From Massilia sp. Se16.2.3 (lineage in GTDB: Bacteria > Pseudomonadota > Gammaproteobacteria > Burkholderiales > Burkholderiaceae_D), in contig NZ_CP050451.1 of the NCBI RefSeq assembly GCF_014171595.1, forward strand, positions 2,728,001-2,792,000: a stretch of DNA of 64,000 nt, given 5' to 3'. Numbering within the stretch: the first letter of the stretch is position 1; each line of letters starts with the position of its first letter. The notes under the pieces were generated by a model. It did no database searches, was not told the origin of the DNA, and saw only the letters and a list, made by a program, of their open reading frames with translations. This document shows, piece after piece, positions 25,534 through 36,010 of the stretch. The translations under genes were made by a program, and so were the position numbers.

Positions 25534-27183
25534 ATGAGCGACAAGAACATTCCCCTGACACCGGCTGAAAGCATCGTCCCCGACCCGATCCGCGCGGGCC
25601 TCGCGCGCGGCTGGAAAGTCGTCGATGCCGCCGCGCTCGATGCCGACCGTACCCTCGAGGCCGACGTCGTCATCGTCGGCAGCGGTGCCGGCGGCGGCGT
25701 GACGGCCGAGATCCTGGCAACGAGCGGCCTCTCGGTCATCATCGTCGAGGAAGGCGCGCTGCGCTCCTCGAAAGACTTCAAGATGCGCGAGGCCGATGCC
25801 TATCCCGGCCTGTACCAGGAGTCGGCCGCGCGCCAGACCCTGGACAAGGGCATCAAGATCCTGCAGGGCCGCACCGTCGGCGGTTCCACCACCGTCAACT
25901 GGACCTCGAGCTTTCGCACGCCCGCGCCGACCCTCGACTTCTGGCGCAGCCATTTTGGTCTCGCCGGTTACGACAGCGAGAGCCTGGCGCCCTGGTTCGC
26001 GCGCATGGAAGCGCGCCTGCACATCGGCGACTGGCAGGGCGCGCCGAACGCCAACAACGACCTGCTCAAGCGCGGCGCCGACAAGCTGGGCATCGCCTCC
26101 GGCTTCATCCGCCGCAACGTCAACGGCTGCTGGAACCTCGGCTATTGCGGCATGGGCTGCCCGACCAACGCCAAGCAGTCGATGCTGGTGACGACCATCC
26201 CCGCCGCGCTCGACCACGGCGCCACGCTCGTCACGCGCGCCCGCGCCGAACGCTTCGCGCTGCGCGGCGACCGTGTCGAGGAACTCGTCTGCACCGCCCT
26301 CCAGGCCGACGGCGTCGCGCCCAGCGGCCGCAGCCTGCGCCTGCGCGCGAAGCACTTCGTCGTGGCCGGGGCGCCATCAATTCGCCGGCACTGCTGCTGC
26401 GTTCGAACGCGCCGGACCCGAACAAGCTGTTAGGGAAGCGCACCTTCCTGCACCCGACCCTGATCTCGGCCGCGATCTTCCCCGAGCGCGTGGAAGCCTG
26501 GAACCGGCGCGCCGCAGACGGTGTATTCCGACCACTTCCTGCACACGGGGGCCATCGACGGCCCGATCGGCTACAAGCTCGAGGCGCCGCCGCTGCATCC
26601 GGTGCTGCTGTCGACCACGCTCAACGGTTTCGGCCGGGGCCACGCGGAATTGATGCGCCAGTTCCCGCACCTGCAAGGCATGCTGGCGCTGCTGCGCGAC
26701 GGTTTTCATGAAGCGTCGCCCGGCGGCAGCGTCGGTCTGAAGGACGGCGCGGCGGTGCTCGACTATCCGCTCAACGACTTTCTCTGGGACGGCGCGCGCC
26801 GCGCGCTGCTGACCATGGCCGAGATCCAGTTCGCGGCCGGCGCCAGCGCGGTGCAGCCGGCGCACGAGACGGCGCGCCGCTACACCTCGTGGAACGAGGC
26901 GAAACGCGAGATCGCCGCGCTGCCGCAGCAGCTGCACATGACGCGCGTGGCCTCGGCCCACGTGATGGGCGGCTGCACCATGGCCGGCGACGAGCGCCGC
27001 GGCGTGGTGGCCCCCGACGGCCGCTACCGGGGCCTTGCCAACCTGTCGGTGCACGACGGCTCGCTGTTCCCGACCTCGATCGGCGCCAATCCGCAGCTGT
27101 CGATCTACGGCATCACGGCACGCCTGGCGAGCGGGCTGGCGGCTAGCCTCACCGGCAAACCGGCGCCGACGGTGGCGGCTTGA
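25534..27183 (+). CDS. GMC family FAD oxidoreductase (two compensating frameshifts)
   Basis: About 549 residues joined. FAD-binding Rossmann motif VVIVGSGAGGGVTAEIL, then the GMC signature GRTVGGSTTVNWTSSFRTP, a Cys-rich NGCWNLGYCGMGCPTNAKQS, and C-terminal ASAHVMGGCTMAGDE and GSLFPTSIGANPQLSIYG. This subgroup oxidises alcohols or sterol-like substrates. Frame breaks near 26370 (one G lost from a G-run in AGGAINSPAL) and near 26504 (an extra C before APQTVYSDHF) cancel, so the gene is very likely intact. It sits between the TAT protein and a lipase, suggesting a shared pathway; substrate unknown. Confidence 0.85.
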
Positions 27184-27184
27184 C

Positions 27185-28116
27185 GTGAAGAGCGCGCGCC
27201 GCATCCTGCGCACCGTGCTGCTGGTGCAAGCGGCGGCGGCGCTGGCGATCGCGTGCGCCGCCATGGCCTGGGGCGGCGCCGGCTTCCTGCGCGCGCTGGC
27301 GCTGGGCGCAGCTTGCGTGGCGCTGGTGCGCCTGGCCATCAACATGAACAACTTCGTGGTCAGCAGCCTGTACGCCAGCCCGACGCCGCCGGAATACCGC
27401 CTGCGCGGCACCGCGCGCCTGCGCCTGCTGTGGGAGGAATTCCGATCGAGCATGCTGCACACGTCCGGCACATGCCGCGCGCGGCTGCCTGCCGGCACGT
27501 TTATCCGGACGCGAAAGGAGCACCGGTGCTGCTCGTGCACGGCTATGGCTGCAACGGCGGCTACTGGGCCTACCTGCGCCCGCGCCTGGAACGCGCGCGC
27601 ATCAGCCATGCGACGGTCGACCTGGAGCCCGTTGCCGCCCCGATCGACAGCTACGTGCCCCTGATCGAGCAGGCGGTGGAGGAACTGCGCGCCGCCACGG
27701 GTTCGCAGCAGGTGGCGCTGGTGGCGCACAGCATGGGCGGGCTGGTGGTGCGCGCCTGGATGCGCCGCCACGGCAGCGAGCGGGTAGCGCGCGTGATCAC
27801 CCTCGGCACCCCGCACCACGGCACCGGCATGGCCAATTTCGGACTCGGCGCCAATGCCGTCCAGATGCGCTGGCGCGGCGGCGGGCCGAGCGCCTGGCTG
27901 CGCGCGCTGGCCGCCAGCGAGGACGGCGCACGGCGCGCGCTCGTCACCTCCATCTTCAGCCACCACGACAACATCATCGCGCCGCAGACCTCGAGCCTGC
28001 TGCCGGGCGCGCGCAACCTGGCGTTCGGCGGCATCGGCCACGTGGCGCTCGGCTGCAATGCGCGCGTGCTCGACGCTGTCATGGCGGAACTCGGCGCGCT
28101 CGCGTTCGCGGCCTGA
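27185..28116 (+). CDS. Alpha/beta hydrolase, lipase type (one frameshift)
   Basis: About 310 residues. Two N-terminal membrane helices (ILRTVLLVQAAAALAIACAA and ALALGAACVALVRLAI) anchor it; the catalytic domain has the oxyanion segment PVLLVHGYGCNGGYW, the nucleophile motif AHSMGGLVVRAW, ITLGTPHHGTGMA and a late GIGHVAL with the catalytic His. It resembles triacylglycerol lipases and esterases. The frame breaks near 27465, just before the hydrolase core. A GTG at 27185, two bases after the GMC stop, is the likely start and implies co-translation. Probably cleaves an ester feeding the oxidoreductase, which is inference. Confidence 0.8.
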
Positions 28117-28160
28117 TCCACGATGTGCTAGATTCGGGCCGGACGCAATCCGGAGGCCCC

Positions 28161-28856
28161 GTGGCACGCATACTCATCATCGACGACGACTTCGCGACCG
28201 CCGCGACGGCAGCCGCGCTGCTGCGCGCACGCGGCCACGTCATGATCGGCGCCGAAGGGGAGGCGTCAAGCTGCGACCTGGTGCTGTGCGGCGCGCGCCA
28301 CCCGCATGCCTTCGCACTGGCAGGGCACAAGGCAGGGACCGTGCTGCTGGCCATGAGCGCGCCCGGCGACGAGGCGCTGCGCGACCGGCTGCTGGCGGCC
28401 GGCTACAACGGCTACATCGGCTTGCCGATCGAGGCCGACAGCCTCGTCGACGAGGTCGAGGCCTTCCTGCCGCCGCCGGCGCTGCTGCTGGTCGACGACG
28501 ACCCCTTCATGCTCGGCGTGCTGGCCGACCAGGTGGAGGGGCAGGGCTGGCGCGTGCTCCGTGCGGCATCAGGCGAGGAGGCGCTGGCGCTGCTCGAGCG
28601 CGAGGCGGTGGCGGTCGTGCTGAGCGACCACTGGATGCCCGGCATGCGCGGCGCCGCGCTGCTGGCCGAGGTGCGCAGGCGCCGCCCAAGCGTCTTTCGC
28701 ATGCTGCTGTCCGGCCAGAGCGCGGACGAGGCGATTGCGCGGGCTCTCGCTTGCGGCGACGCCGAACGCTTCCACCAGAAACCCTGGCAGGGCGCGGCCT
28801 TGCTCGATGCGCTGCACGAGGCCTTTCGCCTGCAGCGCGGGCGCGGCCCCGTTTAG
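28161..28856 (+). CDS. Double-receiver response regulator, first receiver degenerate
   Basis: About 231 residues with two CheY-like domains and no output domain. The first has the acidic IIDDD but Cys43 (DLVLCG) where the phospho-Asp should be, and lacks the Lys of a KP motif. The second has LLVDDDPF, phospho-Asp156 in VLSDHWMPGM, and FHQKP. The first may thus only bind partners while the second is switched by a kinase. A GTG at 28161 preceded by CGGAGGCCCC is the likely start; an ATG at 28125 is in frame. No histidine kinase nearby. Confidence 0.8.
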   Translation: MARILIIDDDFATAATAAALLRARGHVMIGAEGEASSCDLVLCGARHPHAFALAGHKAGTVLLAMSAPGDEALRDRLLAAGYNGYIGLPIEADSLVDEVEAFLPPPALLLVDDDPFMLGVLADQVEGQGWRVLRAASGEEALALLEREAVAVVLSDHWMPGMRGAALLAEVRRRRPSVFRMLLSGQSADEAIARALACGDAERFHQKPWQGAALLDALHEAFRLQRGRGPV

Positions 28857-28929
28857 AATGCGCGTTCTATCGGGCGCGCCTACAATGGCGTTCGAGCGCA
28901 TGAGGTCAGGCGCGCAGCATGGGGGCAGA

Positions 28930-29472
28930 ATGAGCAAGAACATCAAGGAACTCGAGCAGGAAGAAGAAGCGCTGGCGCGCGCGGTGCGCAGCTCGGCCCA
29001 GCAGATCTGGCAGGCCGGCCTGGGCGCGTTCGCCAAGGCGCAGGCCGAAGGCGGCCGCGAATTCACGCGCCTGGTACGCGACGGCAGCGAGCTGCAGAAG
29101 CGCGCTCGCCAGGTCGAGGATGCCACCGACACGGTCGCGCGCAAGGCCGAACGCGCAAGCCGGCGCACCTCGAGCTCCTGGGGCAAGCTGGAGCAGGTGT
29201 TCGAGGAACGGGTGGCGCGCGCGCTGGCCACCATCGGCGTGCCGGCGCGGGGCGAAGTCGAAGCGCTGGCGCAGCGGGTCGATGCGCTCGAACGGACGCT
29301 GGCCGAGCTGGCGGCCGAACGGCGACAGGTGCCGGCCGTGAAGCCAGCTGCGAAAACAGCCGCAAAGGCCGCGACAAAGGCAGCCGCGAAGCCAGCAGCA
29401 AAGTCCGCGGCAAGGCCGGCAGCGAAAAGAACCGCCGCGGCACGCGCCGCCGGGTCGAAGACCCGGGCATGA
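28930..29472 (+). CDS. Phasin (PhaF/PhaI type) with histone-like Ala/Lys tail
   Basis: A 180-residue polyhydroxyalkanoate-granule protein. The N-terminal phasin domain has SAQQIWQAGLGAFAKAQAEG, then EFTRLVRDGSELQKRARQVE; a heptad-like segment follows (ALAQRVDALERTLAELAAER) and a C-terminal AKTAAKAATKAAAKPAAKSA tail. In Pseudomonas PhaF the tail binds DNA and helps to spread granules between daughter cells. The neighbour just downstream is a TetR regulator, as in pseudomonad pha clusters. Start ATG 28930 is close to GGGGGCAGA. Confidence 0.85.
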   Translation: MSKNIKELEQEEEALARAVRSSAQQIWQAGLGAFAKAQAEGGREFTRLVRDGSELQKRARQVEDATDTVARKAERASRRTSSSWGKLEQVFEERVARALATIGVPARGEVEALAQRVDALERTLAELAAERRQVPAVKPAAKTAAKAATKAAAKPAAKSAARPAAKRTAAARAAGSKTRA

Positions 29473-29526
29473 CGCCGCGCCGGTCCACGGCTGTCGTCGG
29501 CACCGGGTTCAGTGATATGCTTGCGG

Positions 29527-30243
29527 ATGACGCCAACAATGCCGCCTTCCATGCTACAGAAAGCCCCGCGCCGCACCCGTGAACGCATCCTCGAGCTCTC
29601 GCTCAGGCTGTTCAACGAGTTCGGCGAGCCGAACATCACGACGACCGTCATTGCCGAGGAGATGAACATCTCGCCCGGCAACCTGTACTACCACTTCCGC
29701 AACAAGGACGACATCGTCAATTCGATCTTCGTGCAGTTCGAAGCCGAGATCGGGCGCATCCTCACGGTGCCGGCCGGCCGGCGCTCGAACATGGAAGACG
29801 TCTGGCTCTACCTGCACCTGATGTTCGAGCTGATCTGGCGCTACCGCTTCTTCTACCGCGACCTCAACGACCTGCTCTCGCGCAACCGCAAGCTCGAACT
29901 GCACTTCAAGGCCATCCTGGCGCACAAGATCAAGGTCGCGCGCCAGCTCTGCGAAGACCTGCGCAGCGAGGGTTCGCTGCAGGCGAGCGACCAGCAGATC
30001 GGGGCAATGGCCACCAACATGGTGGTCGTGGCGACCTACTGGCTGTCCTACGAATACGTGCGCAATCCGCGCAAGTACAGCGAGCAGCAGGCCATTGCCG
30101 ACGCGCTCGCGCGCGGCTGCTACCAGGTGCTGTCGATGCTCGGGCCCTACCTGCGCGGCGATACCAGCCTGCTGTTTGAAAAGCTCTCTGAAGAGTACTT
30201 GAAAAAGCTGCCTGACGAGGGTCGGGATCCGGGCGCCGCATAG
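29527..30243 (+). CDS. TetR family regulator beside phasin gene
   Basis: About 238 residues. The N-terminal helix-turn-helix is complete: RRTRERILELSLRLFNEFGE, TTVIAEEMNISPGNLYYHFR, NKDDIVNSIF. The C-terminal half is helical with LMFELIWRYRFFYRDLNDLL and NMVVVATYWLSYEYVRNP, a ligand-binding type seen in Burkholderiales. It follows the phasin gene by 54 bases and may regulate polyhydroxyalkanoate genes as PhaD does in Pseudomonas; that is inference. Start is unsure: ATG at 29527, 29539 and 29551 are in frame, none with a strong site. Confidence 0.88.
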   Translation: MTPTMPPSMLQKAPRRTRERILELSLRLFNEFGEPNITTTVIAEEMNISPGNLYYHFRNKDDIVNSIFVQFEAEIGRILTVPAGRRSNMEDVWLYLHLMFELIWRYRFFYRDLNDLLSRNRKLELHFKAILAHKIKVARQLCEDLRSEGSLQASDQQIGAMATNMVVVATYWLSYEYVRNPRKYSEQQAIADALARGCYQVLSMLGPYLRGDTSLLFEKLSEEYLKKLPDEGRDPGAA

Positions 30244-30276
30244 GATCCGCCGGGTTCTCACATCTTTGGAAAGTCC

Positions 30277-30828
30277 ATGAAATCAATCGCTGTCTACTGC
30301 GGCGCCTCGAACGGCGCCAGGCCCCTGTATGCCGACGCGGCCCGCCAATTGGCGCGCGCGCTGGTCGACCATAACATCGCTCTCGTCTACGGCGGCGGCA
30401 AGGTCGGGCTGATGGGCGTGATCGCCGACGAAGTACTGCGCCTGGGCGGGGAGGCGACCGGGGTGATTCCCCGCGCGCTGGTCGAGCGCGAAGTCGGCCA
30501 TGCCGGGCTGACGCGCCTGTTCGTGGTGAAGGACATGCACGAGCGCAAGGCCATGATGGCCGAGCTGTCGGAAGGCTTCATCGCCATGCCGGGCGGGATG
30601 GGAACGCTGGAAGAGCTGTTCGAGATGATCACCTGGGCCCAGCTGGGCATCCATGCCAAGCCGATTGGCCTCTTCAACGTGGACGGCTTCTACGACGGCC
30701 TGATGGCTTTTGTCGCGCACCAGGTGCAGGAAGAATTCGTGCGCCCGGCGCACGCGGCGCTGCTGCACATCGATGCCGATGCCGAGGCCCTCGTGCACAA
30801 GCTGCGCGCGCCGTCCGTCGCCGGCTAG
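30277..30828 (+). CDS. LOG family protein (nucleotide 5'-monophosphate phosphoribohydrolase type)
   Basis: A 183-residue Rossmann-fold protein of the LOG/lysine decarboxylase-like family. The opening SIAVYCGASNGARPLYADAA, VYGGGKVGLMGVIADEV, MHERKAMMAELSEGFIAMPG and the catalytic PGGMGTLEELFE are all present. LOG enzymes release the base from cytokinin or nucleoside monophosphates. It is 33 bases after the TetR gene, possibly read from the same transcript. Confidence 0.92.
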   Translation: MKSIAVYCGASNGARPLYADAARQLARALVDHNIALVYGGGKVGLMGVIADEVLRLGGEATGVIPRALVEREVGHAGLTRLFVVKDMHERKAMMAELSEGFIAMPGGMGTLEELFEMITWAQLGIHAKPIGLFNVDGFYDGLMAFVAHQVQEEFVRPAHAALLHIDADAEALVHKLRAPSVAG

Positions 30829-30952
30829 CCGGGCCGCGGTATCGCCACGCGGTGCCGGGCAGTCCGTGTTCCGGCACGGCGCCGTTTTCTTGTCAGCGCC
30901 GTGCCAGGCAAGGGCATCATGACGCGCGTGTGCAACCAGCCATGCGACCACG

Positions 30953-31443
30953 ATGAAGCCCCTTCTCCTTGCCTGCCTCGGCTTTCACCTGCTGCTCTCC
31001 GGCTGCGCCGTCCCGGCGGAGCGGCGGGGCGCCTTCGGCTTCCTGCAGGAAGAAGCTTATCGGCGCACCAGATCCCATGTCGACCCCAGCTCGATCGGGA
31101 GCGAGCATGAACGCCTCGTGGTGAAGGACGCCATCACGCCGATCGCGCGTTTTCTGGTGGGGATGGCCTTCGTGAAGCTGCCGCCGGCCATCGAGAGCGG
31201 CCTCATGACCGCGCACGGCCGCGCGGTGCTGCGGCGCGCGCCGGCGGACAACGCCTACAACCGCTATTCGGTAACCCATGTCGGCAACTGGCGGGTGTGC
31301 GGCGGCGATGCGCTGTCGTTCACGGCGGTCTTCCGGGATCTGCTGCGCAAGCATGCGTGGAAAGAAGAATACCGTTTCGTGAAAACCGGGGAAGCTGGCG
31401 CTTCGATGGCCACGAGGCGCTCGCCTGCGCGCAAGGCGGATGA
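30953..31443 (+). CDS. Small hypothetical lipoprotein (frameshift near the end)
   Basis: About 163 residues. Signal peptide with lipobox LLSGC, then a basic region (FLQEEAYRRTRSHVDPSSIG), a hydrophobic patch (ITPIARFLVGMAFVKLPP) and NAYNRYSVTHVGNWRVCGGD. Taken straight, the frame runs 200 bases into the convergent gene; shifting near 31392 gives SWRFDGHEALACAQGG and a stop at 31443 just before a hairpin, which is more natural. Function unknown. Confidence 0.65.
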
Positions 31444-31444
31444 A

Positions 31445-31478
31445 GCCGGGGAAGGGCACGATCGCGCGCTTCCCCGGC
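31445..31478. terminator. Hairpin between convergent genes
   Basis: 10-bp stem GCCGGGGAAG / CTTCCCCGGC with a 14-base loop, placed between stops at 31443 (plus) and 31483 (minus). Probably ends both transcripts, though no T-run is present. Confidence 0.6.
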
Positions 31479-31482
31479 GGTC

Positions 31483-34291
31483 TTACATGGCCTCGGTCGC
31501 GGCCCTGGCCGCTGCCGGCGCGGTGCCGGCAGCGTCGATGAGCGCTGCCGCCTCGACGCTGGCGCCGGCGGGCGCCGGGATGCAGGGGCAGCCGACCGGC
31601 ATGGACACGTGCGCTTCGAGCATGTCGGCGATTTCGCCGGCCGGCACCGGGCGGCTGAACAGGTAGCCCTGCATCTCATCGCACTCGTTCTCGCGCAGGA
31701 AGGCGCACTGCTGCTCGGTCTCGACGCCTTCGGCGATCACGCGCAGGTTCAGCTTGTGGCCGAGCGAGATCACCGCCATCGCAATGGCCTGGTCGTCCGC
31801 ATTGTCGGCCAGTTCGCTGACAAAACTCTTGTCGATCTTCAGGCGGCTGATCGGGAAGGTCTTCAGCGACGACAGGCTCGAGTAACCGGTGCCGAAGTCG
31901 TCGATCGACAGCGACACGCCCATCGCCTTCAGTTCGCGCATGCGTTCGACCGACTTGGGCATGTCGCGCATGATCAGGCTTTCCGTCACTTCCAGTTCCA
32001 GCAGGGCGGGCGCCAGGCGGCTGTCGTCGAGCGCCGCGGCGACCCGTTCGACCAGGCGCGCTTCCTCGAACTGGCGCGGCGAGACGTTCACCGAGACGGT
32101 GAGCGGCGGCAGGCCGGCATCGATCCATTCCGGGCCTGGCGGCAGGCTTCGCGCACCACCCAGTCGCCGATCTCGACGATCAGGCCGCTTTCCTCGGCCA
32201 GGCCGATGAAGCGCTGCGGCGGCACCATGCCGTGTTCCGGGTGCTGCCAGCGAATCAGGGCCTCGACGCCGAAGATGCGGCCGCTCTTGAGGTCCACCTT
32301 CGGCTGGTACAGCAGGCGGAATTCGCTGCGCCCAAGCCGGCTGTCGAGCGTGCCCGCGACCGCGTTGCGCAAGCCGTCGAGCATCACCAGCTTCTCTTCC
32401 ACGCTGGCGTTCATTTCGCGTGCGTAGAACTGGAAGTTGTTGCTGCCCAGGTCCTTGGCGCGGTACATCGCGGCGTCGGCGTTCATCAGGAGCGCGCTGG
32501 CGTCGAAGCCGTCGCGCGGGTACATCACCACGCCCATGCTGCAGCTGACCTGCACCGACTGCCCCGACACCTGGATCGGTTCGGTGACGGCCACGCGGAT
32601 CTTCTCCAGCAGCGGCGCCAGCACCATCGGATCGATGCCCTGGTCGGGCAGCAGGATCACGAATTCGTCGCCGCCGAAGCGCGCCAGCGTGTCGTTGCGG
32701 CGCAGGCAGGCGCCCATGCGCTTGCTGACCACCTTCAGCAGTTCGTCGCCCGCCTTGTGCCCCAGGCCGTCGTTGACGAGCTTGAAGCCGTCGAGGTCGA
32801 CGAAGGCGATCGCCACGCCGGTACCCTGGCGCTCGGCGGTGCGGATCGCCTGGTCGATGCGGTCGTGCATCAGGTTACGGTTCGGCAGTCCCGTCAGTTC
32901 GTCGTGGTGGGCCATGTGGAAGATGCGTTCCTCCACCAGCTTGCGCTCGGTGATGTCGCGCACGATCGCCACCACGCCGTCCTCGACGGCGACGACCTGG
33001 CGGTGCAGCCAGCGTCCGTGCGCATGGCGGTGTTCGGCCAGCCATTCGCCTTCGCGCGGCTCGCCGTCGAGGGCCACCGACACCATATCGTCGAAGATGC
33101 CGTTGCTGCGGTAATACGGGAGCAGGTCGCACAGGCGCATGCCGCGCAGTTCGTCGCGGCTCACGCCGAACATCTCCTCGGCGCGGCTGTTGGTGTCCTC
33201 GACTTCGAAGTCGTGGATCACGCCACCGGGACCGCGCAGGGCGCGCAGCACGCAAAAGGCGTCGAGGCTGCCTTCGGATGCGGCGGCATAGGTTTCGCGG
33301 GCGCGGCGGGCACGGCGGCGGACGCGTGCCAGCTGCCACGACCATACCGACACCACGCCGACCACCAGGCCGAGCAGGGCGGTGGCGGCGGTGGCGGCCA
33401 TCATCCAGGCACGGCGCGCTTTCTCGAAGGACGCCATCTGCTCGTCGCGGCCGAGGCCAATGACGATCGCCAGCGGGAAGCCGTGGAGGCGCTGCACCGT
33501 GGTGTAGCGCGCCACGCCGTCCGGTGCGCCGGAGTGCAGGGTGATGGTGCCGCCGGCGGCGTTGCCCAGTTCGATGCGCTGGCCCCGGTGACGTTCTCGC
33601 CGATGCGCATCGCGCGCATCAGGCCATCGGTGCCGGCCAGGCCGAGCAGGCCCTGCTCGCCGTCGCGCGAAGGCTCGTAGGCGCTGGTGAAGTAGGCCGG
33701 ATCGGCCTCGACGATGGCGATGCCGTCGAACTTGCCGTCGGCGTCGTTGATGCGGCGCGAAAAAGTGCAGGTGCGGCTCGCGCTTGGCGGCGTCGCCCAC
33801 GGTCGCGCCGACGAACACTTCGCCGTCGTCGTTATCGCGGTGGTAGAGGAAATAGGGGGCGCTCGAGACGTCGAGCGGCGCGGATTCGGGATTGCTGGCG
33901 ACGACGCGGCCGCCGCGGTCCGACACCGCCACCACGAACACCAGTCCCGGCGGCAGCAGGCCCTGCTCGCGCAGCGCCGGCAAGGCGCCTTGCGCGCCCC
34001 TTTGAGTTCGACGGCGTACTTGAGCACCTTGAGGGTCTGGTCGATGCCGTTCAGGCTGCGCGCCATCTGGGCTTCATAGGTGTCGAGGCGTTCGCGGGTG
34101 GCCGTCTGCGCCGCGTTGATGGCGCCAGCGCGTTCGGACTCGATGAAGCGCAGCGTCAGCACCCACATCGCCAGCACCAGCAGCAGGGCGAACAGCGGCA
34201 GCGAGATGTGCGTCTCCAGGCCGCGGCCGAGCCAGCGGGACAACTGGGTACGGCGCGCCGTGCGGCGCGCCGGGATGGTGGATCGCTTCAT
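31483..34291 (-). CDS. Membrane GGDEF-EAL protein with periplasmic sensor and PAS domain (four frameshifts)
   Basis: About 935 residues joined. N-terminal helix (SLPLFALLLVLAMWVLTLRF), a periplasmic sensor (about 50-310; GGRVVASNPESAP, AIVEADPAYFTSAYEPS), a second helix (AATAATALLGLVVGVVSVWS), a PAS domain, a GGDEF domain (ARFGGDEFVILLPDQ) and an EAL domain (GVEALIRWQHPEHGM, then SIDDFGTGYSSLSSLK, with DMPKSVERM). The catalytic GGDEF and E-A-L motifs are intact, so it may make and break cyclic di-GMP. Breaks near 33992, 33762, 33585 and 32130; the second is an extra base in an A-run. It is last of an apparent operon with a porin and a binding protein. Confidence 0.85.
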
Positions 34292-34301
34292 GCGCGCGCT
34301 C

Positions 34302-34733
34302 TCAATGCACCAGCAGTACCGGGCGCACGCTCGAATCGAGCGCTTCGCGATCGATATAGCCGATCAGCGCGGGATCGTCGGCGACGGCGCGGCGCACGGC
34401 GAGGCTGTCGCGCAGTTCGCGCGGCGGCTGGCCACGGCCGGTGAACACCATCTTCGACCAGTAAGCCTTGAGCAGGGCAGGGGTCTTGCCGGCCACGTTC
34501 TGGTAGAAGTGGTCGCGTTCGGGCGAACCGATCGGCTGGTCGAGCGCGGTGGCGACGGTGCCGTCGGGGAAGCGTGCGGCCTGGCCGAGGAAAATGGCCG
34601 ATACCTGGTCCGGGCGCAATGCGGCGATCGGGCTGCGTGCGGAAACGACGACGACCAGTTCGCCGGCATGGGCAAGTACAGGAAGCAGGAGCAGCGCGCC
34701 GGCGGCGAGCAGGCGTGAAATGTAGTTAGCCAT
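34302..34733 (-). CDS. Periplasmic phosphate-binding-like (PstS-type) protein
   Basis: A 143-residue exported protein. Signal peptide (RLLAAGALLLLPVLAHAG) then LVVVVSARSPIAALRPDQVS, AIFLGQAARFPDGTVATALD, ERDHFYQNVAGKTPALLKAY, WSKMVFTGRGQPPRELRDSL and ALIGYIDREALDSSV. This is the short PBP-like family related to PstS, about half the length of a true binding protein. It starts 7 bases after the porin stop and ends 10 bases before the GGDEF-EAL start, so it may serve as the ligand sensor for that protein. Confidence 0.85.
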   Translation of the reverse strand: MANYISRLLAAGALLLLPVLAHAGELVVVVSARSPIAALRPDQVSAIFLGQAARFPDGTVATALDQPIGSPERDHFYQNVAGKTPALLKAYWSKMVFTGRGQPPRELRDSLAVRRAVADDPALIGYIDREALDSSVRPVLLVH

Positions 34734-34740
34734 GGCGCCC

Positions 34741-36010
34741 TCAGAACACGAAGTCCAGCGCCAGGCTGGTGACCTGCGCCGTCTGTCCGGAACGGAACTC
34801 CGGCTGCAGGTTGTTCATGGTGCCGCGGCTGCCGCTGCGGGGCGTGACACGGTCGTACTGCAGCTTGAGCGCGACGTTCGATGCGAAATCCCAGCGCAGG
34901 CCGGTGGTTATCGAGCTCTGCGAGGCAATCGCGTTGAGCATGGTGTCGAGGTAGCTGTTGCCGAGCGCACCGTAGGCGGCGTAGGCCGGCGGCAGGCCGG
35001 TCAGGTCCAGCATGGTCGGGCCCGCCGGACGCTTGCCCCAGACGCGCGAAAAGCCCAGGTAAGGGGTGAAGTCGCCATGGCGGACACCGCCGCTGACGTA
35101 CATCGACTTCATGCGGCCAGGGAAGGCATCCACCTTGGTGTAGCCGGCTTCGCTCATCAGGAACCACTTGCCCGGGTCGTAGCTCAGGCCCACGCTTGCT
35201 GCCGTGGCACGCTTGTGCTGCGCTTCCAGGCTCTCCGCGATCTCGGCGCCCTGGGGGCCGAAGGTGCGGACCGCGTCGAACAGTTCCGGGAACAGCGTCA
35301 TCGTCAGGCGCGCATTCAGGATCGACGCGCGCGCGGTGAACGCGCCGCTTTCGATCGTGTGCGACAGGCCGCTGATGCCGGTGGCGCGCAGGCGCCCGCC
35401 GTCGTACAGCGGCATGTCGGTATGGCCCCAGAAGGCCTGGGTGTTGCTGCGCACCGATTCGCCGTTCCAGTGCCAGGTGATATCGACGCCGTCGCTGTTG
35501 GTGAACGGCAGGCCGGCATAGACTTCGACCGGGGTGCGCACCCATGGATAAGCGTAGCCGACCTTGCGGTATTCGGCGGCGATGAACATCGGCAGTGCGA
35601 TGCGGCCCAGGCGCACGGCCAGTTCCGGCGTCGCCTGGTATTTGATGTTGGCCCATTCCAGGCGTGGCTTGTAGGACGCATCCATGCGCTGGTCGGTGAC
35701 GACCTGCACCACCGCGGACCAGCGCGGGTCGAGCGTCAGGTCGAGCTGGCCGCCCAGCTTGCTGTCGACGTGCGGGCTCACGCTACGGGTGCCGCCGGCG
35801 CCGTGACCCTTCAGGAACCGAGGCAACGAAGTCGGCGTTCTTCTCGGTCGAATGGACGGCACCGATCGTGCCGAAGCCGGACAGTTTCCGGGACGGGGAG
35901 GCGGTGGTGTCGGCCGCATGGGCAGCGCCGGTCAGCAGCAGCGCCAGCAGGCTGGCGCATGCGGCGCCGGGAAGGGCGCCGCCAGTCGTTTGAAGCGGGT
36001 ACATGGTCAT
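34741..36010 (-). CDS. Outer-membrane porin-like protein (one frameshift)
   Basis: About 422 residues. Signal peptide (ACASLLALLLTGAAHAAD), then KLSGFGTIGAVHSTEKNADF, and after a frame change near 35815 a long beta-barrel: GGQLDLTLDPRWSAVVQVV, EWANIKYQATPELAVRLGR, DITWHWNGESVRSN and the C-terminal TSLALDFVF with final Phe, the BamA signal. It is the first gene of the run with the PstS-like and GGDEF-EAL genes. GAAAGC precedes ATG 36010. Substrate unknown. Confidence 0.82.

Noticed and set aside
31483..34291. Separate EAL and GGDEF genes
   Set aside because: The pieces join end to end into one standard sensor-PAS-GGDEF-EAL protein; breaks lie at homopolymers and inside domains.
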